Part shown: positions 51,790 to 61,217 of the stretch, in pieces
How positions within the stretch are numbered: position 1 is the first letter of the stretch
How the letters are laid out: the number at the start of each line of letters is the position of its first letter
From: Nitrospira sp. CG24D
Lineage (GTDB): Bacteria > Nitrospirota > Nitrospiria > Nitrospirales > Nitrospiraceae
Assembly: GCA_002869855.2 (NCBI GenBank)
Contig: NEWQ02000012.1
Location: 29,060-93,059, forward strand
Length of the DNA stretch: 64,000 bases
Direction of reading: 5' to 3'
The notes under the pieces: generated by a model
Database searches by the model: none
What the model saw: the letters and a program-made list of their open reading frames with translations, nothing else
What the model was told of the DNA's origin: nothing
Made by a program: the position numbers and the translations under genes

Positions 51790-52818
51790 ATGCTTCTGAC
51801 GCCGGAAGCTCAACGTCGGAATCAGCGGCAAGCGCTTGCAACCACCCTTCTGGTCGCCGGAGCGGCGGGATGGCTGACCTGGCTCATTCCTCTGCTATGG
51901 CCACTGCTCGGACTCAGCCCCTTCACCTACTGGTGGATACGGCGGCCCTGTCTTCGCCGGCTGGAGATAATGCAACAACCGTTTCCTGAAGAACGGGAAG
52001 AGATACTTCGTGCACACGTGGCTTTCTTCCTGGCACTCGATGAACCGGGCAAGATCAGGTTCCGGCAACTGATGCAGATCTTTCTCGACGAGGTCCGGAT
52101 CACCGGCATTCGCACCGGGGTGGACGAGACCATTCGAGTGTTGGTGGCGGCCAGTGCGGTCATCCCGATCTTCGGGTTCCACGACTGGGAATACCATCGA
52201 CTGCATGAGGTGCTGATCTATCCGGACGCCTTCGACGACGCCTACCGCACCCGTGGCGGGTCGGATGAACACATTCTCGGCATGGTCGGCCTGCATCATT
52301 TGAGCGGGGTGATGATTCTCTCGAAGCCGGCGTTGCTGGCAGGATTTTCCCCACAACCCGGCACACAGAATGTGGGAGTACACGAATTTGCGCATCTCGT
52401 CGAGAAAGAGGCCGGTGAATATGGGCTGCCGCCGGAAGTCCCCTGGATGGCGGTTCGACAGTGGGTCCGGTACGTGGCGCGGGAACTGGCCCATCCCTCC
52501 TCTCGTCGCACCCATGTCAGCAATTACGCCTATACGAACGAACACGAATTCTTTGCGGTGCTGGCGGAGTATTTCTTCACCTCGCCCGATCTGTTGAAAC
52601 GCCGCGATCCTGCCCTCTATACCCTGCTGCGGGCCCTCTTCCATCAGGACACGGAAGCACTCCTCCCCTCCCTACCCTGGCGGCGCCGTGGGCTCAGCCG
52701 CAACGCACCCTGCCCCTGCGGCAGCGGAAAAAAATATAAACACTGTTGCCTGAAAAAAACAGGAACGAACGGCAGGAACGCACAAACCACGGAGAGCGCC
52801 ACGGGCACACGGGGATAA
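51790..52818 (+). CDS. mtfA: MtfA-type zinc peptidase with C-terminal SEC-C motif
   Basis: A 342-residue protein. An N-terminal hydrophobic stretch (about 18-42) suggests a membrane anchor, absent in E. coli MtfA. The peptidase M90 core has HEFAH (about 198) and a downstream Glu in NEHEFFAVLAEYFF as third zinc ligand candidate. Residues about 305-322 form a SEC-C motif (NAPCPCGSGKKYKHCC), a second zinc site that in SecA binds SecB and ribosomes. MtfA in E. coli is an aminopeptidase that inactivates Mlc. The fusion is unusual. Confidence 0.9.
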   Translation: MLLTPEAQRRNQRQALATTLLVAGAAGWLTWLIPLLWPLLGLSPFTYWWIRRPCLRRLEIMQQPFPEEREEILRAHVAFFLALDEPGKIRFRQLMQIFLDEVRITGIRTGVDETIRVLVAASAVIPIFGFHDWEYHRLHEVLIYPDAFDDAYRTRGGSDEHILGMVGLHHLSGVMILSKPALLAGFSPQPGTQNVGVHEFAHLVEKEAGEYGLPPEVPWMAVRQWVRYVARELAHPSSRRTHVSNYAYTNEHEFFAVLAEYFFTSPDLLKRRDPALYTLLRALFHQDTEALLPSLPWRRRGLSRNAPCPCGSGKKYKHCCLKKTGTNGRNAQTTESATGTRG

Positions 52819-52834
52819 CCGGCTCCCTCTCCCC

Positions 52835-53980
52835 TTAGAGCACCGGCATGCCCTTCACCACATAATGCGGCACAAAGCGGCTCTGGTTTCCATGGATCAA
52901 CCCGCGATCCTCCCGCATCCCAATCCCCGCCGGCTCATCGCCGATCACCCAGGATCCGATCACCGGATGCCATCCTTCAAACGCCGGCAACGGCATGTAC
53001 TGTTGGAAAACCGAGACTCCCGCATCATAAGGGCCGGACGTTGTCAGCACCTGATCTCCGTTCACGATCGAAATATTGGCGCCCTCGCGCGACCAAAACG
53101 GTTTCCGGACATAGGCGGTGCAATCTCCCGGCCCTAAAAAGAAGGCGGGCAACAGATTCGGATGATCGGGATACCACTCCCACAGCAACGCCAACAGACC
53201 TTTGTGACTGAGCACCTGTTTCCACGCCGGTTCCAGCACCAGCATCGAAGAGCGGGACAGTTGCGCGGCAAACGCGTCCTGACAGAGCCATTCCCAGGGA
53301 TAGAGCTTGAAGAGCACCGAGATAGGCTCGTTCCGGCGATCCACAAACCGCCGACTGCCCGGCGCCCACCCGATCTGTTCGATCGGCAACGTCTGCACCC
53401 GCCACCCGGCCTGATTCGCCGTGTCGGCCAGATAGGTCACCGTCTGCCGGTCTTCGTCACTCTGGTCCAGACAGACCAGATGAAGCAGATCGGACGACGC
53501 CTGTTCCCGGATTATTCCCCACTGCCCGATCAACCGCTCATGCAGACTATTAAATTGATCTGCCTCCGGACAGGTCTCTCGCAGCCATCCCCATTGGCCG
53601 ACCGCCGCTTCAATCAAAGAGGTCGGCGTATCGGCGTTGTACTCCAGCAGTTTCGGCGCCCCCACCCCGTCATACCAGAAATCAAACCGGCCATAGAGCG
53701 ACGCCTCTTGCCGCTCCCACGACTCAATGATGCGGGGCCGCCATCCTTCTGGAATCCGGAGATCGGCAAAGCGATCGTCGCGAATGATCCGCTCGACCGC
53801 ATCGACACAGAGCCGATGCAGTGAAGCCGTAGCAGACTCCAGGCAATCGATCTGTGATCCAGAAAACTCATAGGCCACATCCTCGCGCCAGTACCCCCCA
53901 TCCAGACTGTGATAGGTGAGACCGACCCGGTCGAGTCGCGCCGGCCAATCGGCTCGCGGCTGCATCGCGCGGCGATACAT
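52835..53980 (-). CDS. Glutathionylspermidine-synthase-like ATP-grasp ligase (YgiC family)
   Basis: A 381-residue protein matching the synthetase part of GSP synthase: YGRFDFWYDG, PKLLEYNADTPTSLIEA, LFKLYPWEW, and RKPFWSREGANISIV near the ATP site. No amidase domain is present. In E. coli the YgiC/YjfC homologues lack glutathionylspermidine synthase activity and seem to ligate peptides, so the substrate is open. GGAAGAGGGG precedes ATG 53980. It follows a small gene by 2 bases, like the ygiB-ygiC pair, although that partner does not resemble YgiB. Confidence 0.92.
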   Translation of the reverse strand: MYRRAMQPRADWPARLDRVGLTYHSLDGGYWREDVAYEFSGSQIDCLESATASLHRLCVDAVERIIRDDRFADLRIPEGWRPRIIESWERQEASLYGRFDFWYDGVGAPKLLEYNADTPTSLIEAAVGQWGWLRETCPEADQFNSLHERLIGQWGIIREQASSDLLHLVCLDQSDEDRQTVTYLADTANQAGWRVQTLPIEQIGWAPGSRRFVDRRNEPISVLFKLYPWEWLCQDAFAAQLSRSSMLVLEPAWKQVLSHKGLLALLWEWYPDHPNLLPAFFLGPGDCTAYVRKPFWSREGANISIVNGDQVLTTSGPYDAGVSVFQQYMPLPAFEGWHPVIGSWVIGDEPAGIGMREDRGLIHGNQSRFVPHYVVKGMPVL

Positions 53981-53982
53981 AA

Positions 53983-54264
53983 CTACAGCCCCTCTTCCGG
54001 TTTGTAGAATTGAGCGCCCGTCCCACCAAAACCGCCGCGCTCACACTCGTCCGTCGCCCCATTGTCAGGACAACCGTCGGTCTGACCGGAATCCGATATC
54101 GCGTTGGATACCAGAGGCGTACCCGACCCGTGCCCGGCGGCAATCCACACCATCTCCCCCATGGCATCGGCCATCGCCGCCAGACTCACCCGCACCTCGG
54201 TCGATTGTCGCAGACGAGGAGCCACCAAACCGGGCGAAGGCCCATCCGACAGTTTCATGACCAT
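53983..54264 (-). CDS. Small protein upstream of the ATP-grasp ligase
   Basis: A 93-residue protein starting MVMKLSDGPSPGLVAPRLRQ. It has a Ser/Thr-rich and Gly-rich C-terminal half containing CPDNGATDEC. No domain is recognised. It lies 2 bases from the ATP-grasp gene on the same strand, a position where such ligases usually have their substrate peptide. It could therefore be the peptide modified at its C-terminus by the ligase (inference). ATG 54264 or ATG 54258 is the start. Confidence 0.65.
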   Translation of the reverse strand: MVMKLSDGPSPGLVAPRLRQSTEVRVSLAAMADAMGEMVWIAAGHGSGTPLVSNAISDSGQTDGCPDNGATDECERGGFGGTGAQFYKPEEGL

Positions 54265-54454
54265 GGGGACCTTTCACACAAAAAACAGGAGAAAAAGGAA
54301 GGGACAGGGAGGCGGGCTGAAGCTCACGGCCTGCCGGAAACGAATGTTCGGACATCTTACACGGATTCCGAGCAGGCAAGGTGAGCCAAATGCACGAACG
54401 TGCTGAAGGAGATCGACAGACTCGATAATCCGGTTCTGTCCGGTGCGGGAACCG

Positions 54455-55183
54455 TTACGAAGCGCCCAACACCTCCCGGAAGACTCCTGCAAGATCGTGG
54501 AGCGCTTTCCCCCCGTCGCCGACATAGACCGAGCCGTGCATCGTCGCCAGGGTCTTCGGCTGCAGCGCCGCCAACCGTTTCAACGTCGTATCCATGAACG
54601 GGCCGTAGGGAAGATAGTTCGCCAGTGGGCCTTTCTGGTACTCCACCAACACCTCACGGCAGCGCCCCACGACGTCCGACTCCGTCACCGGATCCCCATT
54701 TCCCGCTTGATGAAGGAGATCCGAACAGAGGAGCGTCCGCTGCGTCTCTTCAAACAACAGCCCCGCGTCCCAGCAATGCGGCACATGCGGCGTTGACAGA
54801 AACCGAAAACGGTACTTGCCCGTCTGCAACACTTCGCCGTCCGTCATCCCCTTGGCGGGCCGGACCGCGAGACAATCATCCACACTCACGAGCTTGCCCA
54901 CTAGACTACAGACCGCCGTGGCATGCCGGGCCGCCTCCTGCCACTCCGGCAGCGATCCGCACTCGTCAGCCTCAAAATGGCTGAACCCGATCCAGCGCAA
55001 CGACTGGATATCGATGAGCGCCCCCACGGCCTCCTTCACCGCTGGAAACAGCGCCCGCGGGCCGGTGTGAAAGAGGAGCGGCTCGGCATCGCGCACAAGG
55101 AACTGGCTGAACTGCAGATTGAACGGCTCGAGAAATGTCGTGATGCGGAACAGGTCCGGAGCGACTTCAGTAATCTGCGCCAT
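54455..55183 (-). CDS. Metallo-beta-lactamase-fold protein (ODP/flavodiiron-like)
   Basis: A 242-residue protein of the MBL fold. Candidate metal ligands are HFEADECGS (H-x-E-x-D, the flavodiiron/oxygen-sensor ODP variant of HxHxDH), then [10 protein letters not shown] and MHGSV. There is no flavodoxin domain. The H-x-E-x-D form is typical of di-iron oxygen-binding proteins rather than hydrolases. AAGGAGGACCT before ATG 55183 is a very good ribosome-binding site. The function may be oxygen or NO related. Confidence 0.85.
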   Translation of the reverse strand: MAQITEVAPDLFRITTFLEPFNLQFSQFLVRDAEPLLFHTGPRALFPAVKEAVGALIDIQSLRWIGFSHFEADECGSLPEWQEAARHATAVCSLVGKLVSVDDCLAVRPAKGMTDGEVLQTGKYRFRFLSTPHVPHCWDAGLLFEETQRTLLCSDLLHQAGNGDPVTESDVVGRCREVLVEYQKGPLANYLPYGPFMDTTLKRLAALQPKTLATMHGSVYVGDGGKALHDLAGVFREVLGAS

Positions 55184-55416
55184 AGGTCCTCCTTGTAGAG
55201 TGAGACAGACATCGTACGAGCCCTGTGAGGGCGGGTCAATCCACGCAAATCATTTAAGAAGCAGCGGCAGGTACGGCGAAACTGTGTTGAGATGACGACA
55301 CCCTCGTCCCTTCGCAAGCCACCGGTTCTCGAATAAACCGCCTTCCCGATCCCATTACTGGTAGGATGACAAGGCTTATACGGTCAGCTTATGCCATCGA
55401 TAGAAAGGGACTCGTC

Positions 55417-56439
55417 TTGAATACAACAAAAGTCATCGCATCATGCATCGTAATTGCTCTCATCGGAACTCCGGCCGTCTCCCTGGCAAAAGCCAGAGGC
55501 GGATCAGGCGGAGGCTATTCCAGCGGGTCGCGGAGCAGCAGCGCCTCGGGCAACATCGGCAGCCGGGGATCACGCACCTATGACCAGAACGGCGCCCAAC
55601 CGATTCAGCAATCGACCACCCCGAAGCCGACTACGGCCGCTCCACAATCAGCAGCAACCAGCCCGTCCCCTGCGGCCCAGCCGACACCGGCATCGCAACC
55701 GTCATTTTTACAGCGCAATCCCCTCCTGGCCGGGATCGCCGGCGGTCTCGCCGGATCCTGGATCGGTCACATGCTCTTCGGCGCCACCGAGAGCAGCGCA
55801 AAAACCAACGAAGCCGGTGAAACAGCTGGCCAGGCAGCCGGCGCATCCAGCAACAGCGGCCTCCTCCTGTTCCTCATGGTCCTGGGAGCCGGCGCCGCCT
55901 ACTATTTCCTGAAAGTCCGGCGGACGCCCGCCCCGGTGTTGTCCGGCATCTCGCGACGCAGCGCCGTCGCCGGGAGCCTGTTGGCGGAATCCTCCACCGC
56001 GACTCTACGGCCCGCGACAACCGATCTCGACATTACTACCGCCGACAAGACAGCCTTTCAGCAGCTCCTGACCGACATTCAGACCGCCTGGAGCAAGCAA
56101 GACATGGCAGAATTGAAACGATTCGTCACACCGGAGATGCTGACCTACTTCAAGACCGCTTTGGCAGAGAATGCCAGCCAGGAGATCGAAAACCATGTGG
56201 AAGATGTCGTGCTCGGACGGGCGGACGTCCGCGAAGCCTGGACCGAACAAGCGACGCAATACGCCACGGTGGGACTCCACTGGAGCGCCCGCGACTATAC
56301 CGTTTCAATGAAAAAACAGCGCGGAGAGCCGGGCTATCTGATCGAAGGCAGTGATGAAACGCCGGCCGAGTCGAGCGAAGTCTGGACCTTCATGCGCTTC
56401 CAGGATGGGAAGTGGCTGCTGTCGGCGATCCAACAGTAA
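55417..56439 (+). CDS. Tim44-like domain protein with export signal
   Basis: About 340 residues. The N-terminal export segment (VIASCIVIALIGTPAVSLA) is followed by a Gly/Ser-rich region, a Pro/Ala/Thr linker, a hydrophobic span near 125-145, a second one near 165-185 and a C-terminal Tim44-like domain (ITTADKTAFQQLLTDIQTAW, then VWTFMRFQDGKWLLSAIQ). I chose the TTG at 55417 because AAAGGG lies 7 bases upstream and the signal peptide follows directly; ATG 55366 is the alternative. It is of the type found in many bacterial membrane proteins of unknown role. Confidence 0.85.
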   Translation: MNTTKVIASCIVIALIGTPAVSLAKARGGSGGGYSSGSRSSSASGNIGSRGSRTYDQNGAQPIQQSTTPKPTTAAPQSAATSPSPAAQPTPASQPSFLQRNPLLAGIAGGLAGSWIGHMLFGATESSAKTNEAGETAGQAAGASSNSGLLLFLMVLGAGAAYYFLKVRRTPAPVLSGISRRSAVAGSLLAESSTATLRPATTDLDITTADKTAFQQLLTDIQTAWSKQDMAELKRFVTPEMLTYFKTALAENASQEIENHVEDVVLGRADVREAWTEQATQYATVGLHWSARDYTVSMKKQRGEPGYLIEGSDETPAESSEVWTFMRFQDGKWLLSAIQQ

Positions 56440-56469
56440 CCAGCAGCGGGAAACGGTACGGCCGGCGGA

Positions 56470-56697
56470 TCAGCCGCCGACCGTGCGCCAGATAAACGGC
56501 ATCAGATAATAAGCGGCAAAAGACAGGAGCACCCCGATCACCGCGCCGAACAGACTCGCGACGTAGAGCCCGGCGAAGGGAGACAGAAACACGATCAGGA
56601 TCATCAGCAGGGCAAGAGACCAATGGCCCTCGTAAAACCGCCGGCGGTGCTCAGAGTTGAAGGAATCGATGAGAGAAAGGCCGGAAGGGCTTGGCAT
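56470..56697 (-). CDS. Small protein with two membrane spans
   Basis: A 75-residue protein with two hydrophobic segments (about 27-47 and 50-70; LALLMILIVFLSPFAGLYVA and GAVIGVLLSFAAYYLM). ATG 56697 is chosen over an upstream start at 56733. A TATACT sequence lies 8 bases before it and no ribosome-binding site is seen, so a leaderless mRNA is possible. Function unknown. Confidence 0.65.
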   Translation of the reverse strand: MPSPSGLSLIDSFNSEHRRRFYEGHWSLALLMILIVFLSPFAGLYVASLFGAVIGVLLSFAAYYLMPFIWRTVGG

Positions 56698-56814
56698 AGT
56701 CAGAGTATAGAACAACACCCGCAGGCAATGCATGCAGGGCGGAACGCGCTTCCCGGGTAAGAGCCTGCACCGCCGGGAGAGAAGAAAAACCTGCTCGCTG
56801 ATCGGGCGGCGCGG

Positions 56815-57462
56815 TCAGCGCACCCAGGGTGGCGTGGCCGGAGGTGGAGGCACAGGCTGATCGAACAGGTCAGAAGGCCGCGGGGATGGTTCCGGAGGCA
56901 GCGGCAGTCCCGGCGTAGATCCTGGTCGCCTGAATCGCACCACAAGCCCACCCATCACGTCCCATTCCCGGAAGTTTTTCCGCACCGACTGCGGGTGCTG
57001 ATTGTGGCACTCGACGCAGGACCGGACCAGCGCCAGATCCGCCGAGACCGCGGTGAAATGATCCCCGTCCGCAAAACTGAGAAAGCTCTGCTGTCGATCC
57101 TTCTCCAGCTGAATCAATGCCTTGGTCTCCGCCGGGGTTCTCGGACGGTTCGCCGGATTGATCGGCGTCAGGCTGATCAGGCCGATCTCGACCGACGTTA
57201 CCTGTCCGGCGGCAGCCTTGACGAACTGCGCGGGAAGCGGAATGAAATGCGCATCCCGCTCCCAGTCCTCACGCGGCTCGGGGCCCGCCCCGCGCGTATG
57301 CTCCACCACATGCAGCACATAGGCCGTGCGAAACGCCTTTACCACATCGAGCACATAGCGGGCCGTCTGCTCATATGTCGGATCAGCCCAGGTGACAGAC
57401 GCCGCAAGAACCATGAAACAACCGGCCAGGCCCGCTGCCAGACCGAGATGACGCGTTGACAT
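56815..57462 (-). CDS. Tll0287-like exported haem-binding protein
   Basis: A 215-residue protein with a signal peptide (about 8-26, ending TWADP). The domain resembles DUF3365/Tll0287, a PAS-like haem sensor domain, with the haem c motif CVECHNQHP near residue 145. It has a Pro-rich C-terminus (PPPPATPPW). It is probably periplasmic and either redox-active or a gas sensor. GAGGG is close to ATG 57462. Confidence 0.85.
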   Translation of the reverse strand: MSTRHLGLAAGLAGCFMVLAASVTWADPTYEQTARYVLDVVKAFRTAYVLHVVEHTRGAGPEPREDWERDAHFIPLPAQFVKAAAGQVTSVEIGLISLTPINPANRPRTPAETKALIQLEKDRQQSFLSFADGDHFTAVSADLALVRSCVECHNQHPQSVRKNFREWDVMGGLVVRFRRPGSTPGLPLPPEPSPRPSDLFDQPVPPPPATPPWVR

Positions 57463-57561
57463 CGCACAACCCTCCCGAGAATTCCGACAAAGGACTGGAT
57501 TAACAGCAGAGGAACTAACTGCTCCGGAAGGAATCAGCTCAAAACAACGAGGCGCCCGATC

Positions 57562-57578
57562 GAACCCGGTCCGGGTTC
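57562..57578 (-). terminator. Palindrome after the 57582-58151 gene
   Basis: Arms GAACCCGG and CCGGGTTC around one base, starting 4 bases beyond the stop codon. No T-run follows, so termination is uncertain. Confidence 0.3.
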
Positions 57579-57581
57579 ACC

Positions 57582-58151
57582 TCACTCCCGAAAGGCAAAC
57601 GAAATCATCGGAGTCCAGTGCTCGTTCCCATACCCGTCGATAAAACAGGCCCGCCCTTGCAAGAGTTCCCCCTTCTGACTGACTGGGGGGAGAATCAGCC
57701 AATCCGCCCGCCCTTCCGTCAGTCCGCGTGACGGAATATCGGTGTGGCCATACAAATACCCCTGAGCTTGTCGCACGAGGATATTCCCTTCAACCCGATG
57801 GGACGTAGGAATGAACCAGTACCGCGACCCATAGACCACCAGGAAAGTCTTCGGCACCAAGACCGGCTCACTGCTGATATTCGTAAAGAAAAACTCTCCG
57901 ACCACCTGCATGCAGGGCGCGCCGTCCTTCTGCCCCATCTCCCACCACACATTAGCCGCTTGCGCCGGCAAGACCACCAGCGTGTGCTTCGGCACCTTCC
58001 AATACACCCGCGCCACGCGCGCGTTGAGCGCATCCAGCCATCCACGCACCCCGAGCTGCCAGAGCCGATATGCGCCGTTGATCACCACAACCAGGCACAC
58101 GACCGCCCCGATGAAAGCCAGAAATTGATCCAACCCGTCAAACATAACCAT
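57582..58151 (-). CDS. Single-span membrane protein of unknown function
   Basis: A 189-residue protein with one N-terminal span (about 9-29, FLAFIGAVVCLVVVINGAY). The C-terminal part is mostly beta, for example VGEFFFTNISSEPVLVPKTF and WTPMISFAF. No domain is recognised. No strong ribosome-binding site is visible before ATG 58151. It is probably a membrane-anchored extracytoplasmic protein. Confidence 0.7.
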   Translation of the reverse strand: MVMFDGLDQFLAFIGAVVCLVVVINGAYRLWQLGVRGWLDALNARVARVYWKVPKHTLVVLPAQAANVWWEMGQKDGAPCMQVVGEFFFTNISSEPVLVPKTFLVVYGSRYWFIPTSHRVEGNILVRQAQGYLYGHTDIPSRGLTEGRADWLILPPVSQKGELLQGRACFIDGYGNEHWTPMISFAFRE

Positions 58152-58343
58152 GCATCCTAATCGAATGACCCGGCGACCGCTTCACTCAAGCCCGCCACGA
58201 AACGGTCGGGGGAGTTTCCATACCAATTCTGTCCGCAACCTGGCAACAACTATTTCGCCGGATGATCACATTCGCGCCGGCCGAGTCTCGCACAAAGCGG
58301 GAGCATCCGTCGAACCAGACACGCGCCCCACTCGACGCCCCCT

Positions 58344-58622
58344 TTAGAGCGGACGCTCGTCTGACAAGAGACGCTGCGCTTGCGTGATGGCCTTCAGCAA
58401 TGCAGTCCGTTCCTTGTGCCGTTGCTTCGAGGCCGGCACGCCCGCAACAAACCGTTCTGCCGCTGCCGTCAGACTCTGCAGCATCTCGGTCAGATCCTCT
58501 GACGCAGGAACCTGCGCCTTCGACGCCGCACGGGCCAGCGCAAGCCGCCTTCTTGGCCCGATATACATCTGCGGCGCAATCGGATTGTCCTTTTCCAACT
58601 CAGGTCGTCGAAATACTCCCAT
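58344..58622 (-). CDS. Small basic protein of unknown function
   Basis: A 92-residue soluble protein, helical and basic (PRRRLALARAASKAQ; HKERTALLKAITQAQRLL). GAGGAGGAATC before ATG 58622 is a good ribosome-binding site, which supports expression. No known domain. The 190-base gap to the next gene upstream (58152-58343) shows nothing. Confidence 0.65.
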   Translation of the reverse strand: MGVFRRPELEKDNPIAPQMYIGPRRRLALARAASKAQVPASEDLTEMLQSLTAAAERFVAGVPASKQRHKERTALLKAITQAQRLLSDERPL

Positions 58623-58706
58623 GATTCCTCCTCACGGTCAGACGACGAAAATAATCTGCTCACTCTACTCGATTCCTGGCGTGAATTGCATCGGGTCTCA
58701 AGCGGC

Positions 58707-58892
58707 CTAACGCTCCATCACGGCGTTTTGACTCTCCTCATTCATCGACCGCCCCTCGTCATGCTTGGCCGGTTTCACCGTCGACGTATGCTTTCCCGGT
58801 TCCGACGGCGCGGCGGGACGAGGGCCGGAGGCCGCGCAGCCGGTCACGGCAAACAGGAACAGGGAAAGGGCGAACGCAGTCATCATCGACAT
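58707..58892 (-). CDS. Small lipoprotein
   Basis: A 61-residue protein with a lipoprotein signal: MSMMTAFALSLFLF then the lipobox VTGCAAS. The short mature part is Pro/Ser/Lys-rich. AAGGAGG is placed 5 bases before ATG 58892. It is probably a small outer-membrane or inner-membrane lipoprotein; function unknown. Confidence 0.75.
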   Translation of the reverse strand: MSMMTAFALSLFLFAVTGCAASGPRPAAPSEPGKHTSTVKPAKHDEGRSMNEESQNAVMER

Positions 58893-59079
58893 AAAAACCT
58901 CCTTGGACCGATGAGCAGGTACCGTGTGAATGAGTCTCGCACGGAAAGGGGGCATCAGTCGAACGTGGGGATGCGCCGCATCAAGAGAGGACCCGGCAGA
59001 CTCATCCCCCGCTGAAGGTCGGCACCAATCTATCAGCGGTGCGGGAAGATCAGGAAAACAGAGCCTCCGGAACGGCCGG

Positions 59080-61047
59080 CTATCCGCCGGTCTTGCTCGA
59101 TCCTATAGCAACCCGATAAAGGGCCGCGCCCGCCAGCGCGACGATCATCAGACCGGGCCAGCCGCCGAACGGAGGCACGTCGAAGAGGGTAAAGGGATCG
59201 GCACCGAGGCCTGGCCAGAGCGCAGCCAGCGCAATCGGAACGGCGAGCATGATCCCCATGAGAGCTTCACCGGTAATCAACCCGGCGGCAAAGAGCAGCC
59301 CCCGCCGCGAGGGGTCATCACCCCACCCGGCCGCCCGTTTCGCCAGTTCCGCGATTACCCCGCCCGCGAAAATGGCGGCGGAGAGTTTCAGCGGCAGATA
59401 CACACCCAGCGCCACGGCGAGCACCGGAAGCCGGAAATCGCTGCCGCGCCGTTCCAACAGCCGGTCCGCGAGAATCACCAACGCGCCGATCGCCGCCCCC
59501 AGTCCAACCAGGACCCAGGGCAGCCCGGCGCCGAACACGCTCCGCGTGAGGCTCGCCATCAGCGTCGCCTGCGGGGCGCTCAGCGGATGCGGATGCGCGA
59601 TCGTCGGCTCGCCGATCCCATACTTGGCCTGAAGCAGCGACAGCACCGGCACCAACACGACGGCGCCGGTCACCACGCCGACCACCTGCATCACTTGCTG
59701 TTTCCAGGGCGTCGCCCCGACCAGATGCCCCGTTTTCAAATCTTGCAGATTGTCTCCCCCCATCGCGGCGGCACAACAGACGACCGCCCCGATCACCAGC
59801 GCCGCTGCCGGTCCGGCCGGATGTCCGGCTCCCATGAACAGCACGAGCAGAAGCGCGGCCAGCATGATCGTCGCGATCGTCACGCCCGACACCGGATTGC
59901 TGGAACTTCCCACCAGGCCGGCCATGTAGGCGGCCACCGATGAGAAAAGAAACGCCGCGACCGCCATCACAATCGTCATCAGGACGCCGATCACCGGACT
60001 GTTCACGACCGTCGTATAGATCCAGGCCATCGGGATCAGAGACAACCCGAAAGGCACCACGATCCACCAGAGCGACGCATCCTGCTCCGTCCTGGCCACC
60101 ACCGGTCCGCCGCCGGACGATCGCGACGCCTTGTAACTGGCCCGGAGCGTCTGCAGACTCCGCCACACCGGCTCGCGCAACCGCGTCAGCGTCCAGAGCC
60201 CTCCGGTCAGCATCGCCCCGATGCCGACGTAGCGGATCTGTCCGCTCCAGATCGCCATCGCCGCCGCCAGTCCTGTCTTGTCGGGCGGCAGTCCATGCAG
60301 CAGCCCATAGGCCGGCATCAAGATCAGCCAGCCCAACACCCCGCCGAGAAACACGACCACCGCCGTCGGCAGGCCGATGATGAACCCCACCGCGAGCAGC
60401 GCGGGCGAGAGGTTGATCCCCGCATAGACCACCGTGCGCCCGACCGTGGCGGCTCCTTCCAGAGCCTCCGTCCACAGGCGTACCCCGCTCTCGCCGAATT
60501 TCACCGCCCCGCCGAGGAGCGCCGCCGAGAACAGCGCCCGGAAATCGCCGGCCGCATTATCCCGTCCGGTCTGGCCTCGTCCCGCCTCCGCGACTTTCAA
60601 GACCTCCGCCGTCGCCACCCCTTCGGGAAACCGCAAGCGCGCCGTCACGATCAGCGCCCGCCGCAACGGAATCGTAAAGAGCACGCCGAGCAATCCCCCG
60701 ACCGTGGCGATCAGGACCGTCGGCCAATACTCGAAGGTAGACCAATAGCCCACCAGCAACAGCGCGGGAATCGTGAAAATGACCCCGGCCGCCAGCGCCT
60801 CGCCGGACGACGCAGCAGTTTGGACGATATTATTTTCGAGAATGTTCGACTGCCGGAACAGGCGCAGAATCGCCATCGAGGCAACCGCAGCGGGAATCGA
60901 AGCCGACACCGTCATCCCGGCGAAGAGGCCCAGATAGGCGTTCGCAGCAGCGAGTACGGCCGCGAGGATCACCGAGAGCACGACCGCTTTGAAGGTGATT
61001 TCAGGGAGCGACACAGAAGCCGGGACGACGGGCTGATCGTCTTTCAT
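59080..61047 (-). CDS. OPT family oligopeptide transporter
   Basis: A 655-residue membrane protein with about 15 hydrophobic spans. It has the OPT-family segments NIVQTAASSGEALAAGVIFT, RFPEGVATAEVL and GGDNLQDLKTGHLVGATPW. Bacterial OPT proteins import small peptides or metal chelates; the substrate here is unknown. No strong ribosome-binding site is apparent before ATG 61047. Confidence 0.92.
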   Translation of the reverse strand: MKDDQPVVPASVSLPEITFKAVVLSVILAAVLAAANAYLGLFAGMTVSASIPAAVASMAILRLFRQSNILENNIVQTAASSGEALAAGVIFTIPALLLVGYWSTFEYWPTVLIATVGGLLGVLFTIPLRRALIVTARLRFPEGVATAEVLKVAEAGRGQTGRDNAAGDFRALFSAALLGGAVKFGESGVRLWTEALEGAATVGRTVVYAGINLSPALLAVGFIIGLPTAVVVFLGGVLGWLILMPAYGLLHGLPPDKTGLAAAMAIWSGQIRYVGIGAMLTGGLWTLTRLREPVWRSLQTLRASYKASRSSGGGPVVARTEQDASLWWIVVPFGLSLIPMAWIYTTVVNSPVIGVLMTIVMAVAAFLFSSVAAYMAGLVGSSSNPVSGVTIATIMLAALLLVLFMGAGHPAGPAAALVIGAVVCCAAAMGGDNLQDLKTGHLVGATPWKQQVMQVVGVVTGAVVLVPVLSLLQAKYGIGEPTIAHPHPLSAPQATLMASLTRSVFGAGLPWVLVGLGAAIGALVILADRLLERRGSDFRLPVLAVALGVYLPLKLSAAIFAGGVIAELAKRAAGWGDDPSRRGLLFAAGLITGEALMGIMLAVPIALAALWPGLGADPFTLFDVPPFGGWPGLMIVALAGAALYRVAIGSSKTGG

Positions 61048-61217
61048 GAGCCAGGTCGAACCGAGAAGACCGCGACCATAGGATGAACCCGCCTGCCGGT
61101 GGAAGACTCACTGCCAACCGATGAAACAGCCGCATCATAACCCAGCGCAGGAAAAACGCAACCGGACAAGACGGCTTGTCGGTTAGACTCCGGTCGCGTG
61201 GGAGCGAAATCCGCGCC

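Noticed and set aside
58930..59943. 337-codon plus-strand frame rich in Arg, Gly and His
   Set aside because: It is entirely antisense to the OPT transporter and has the composition expected of a GC-rich antisense frame.
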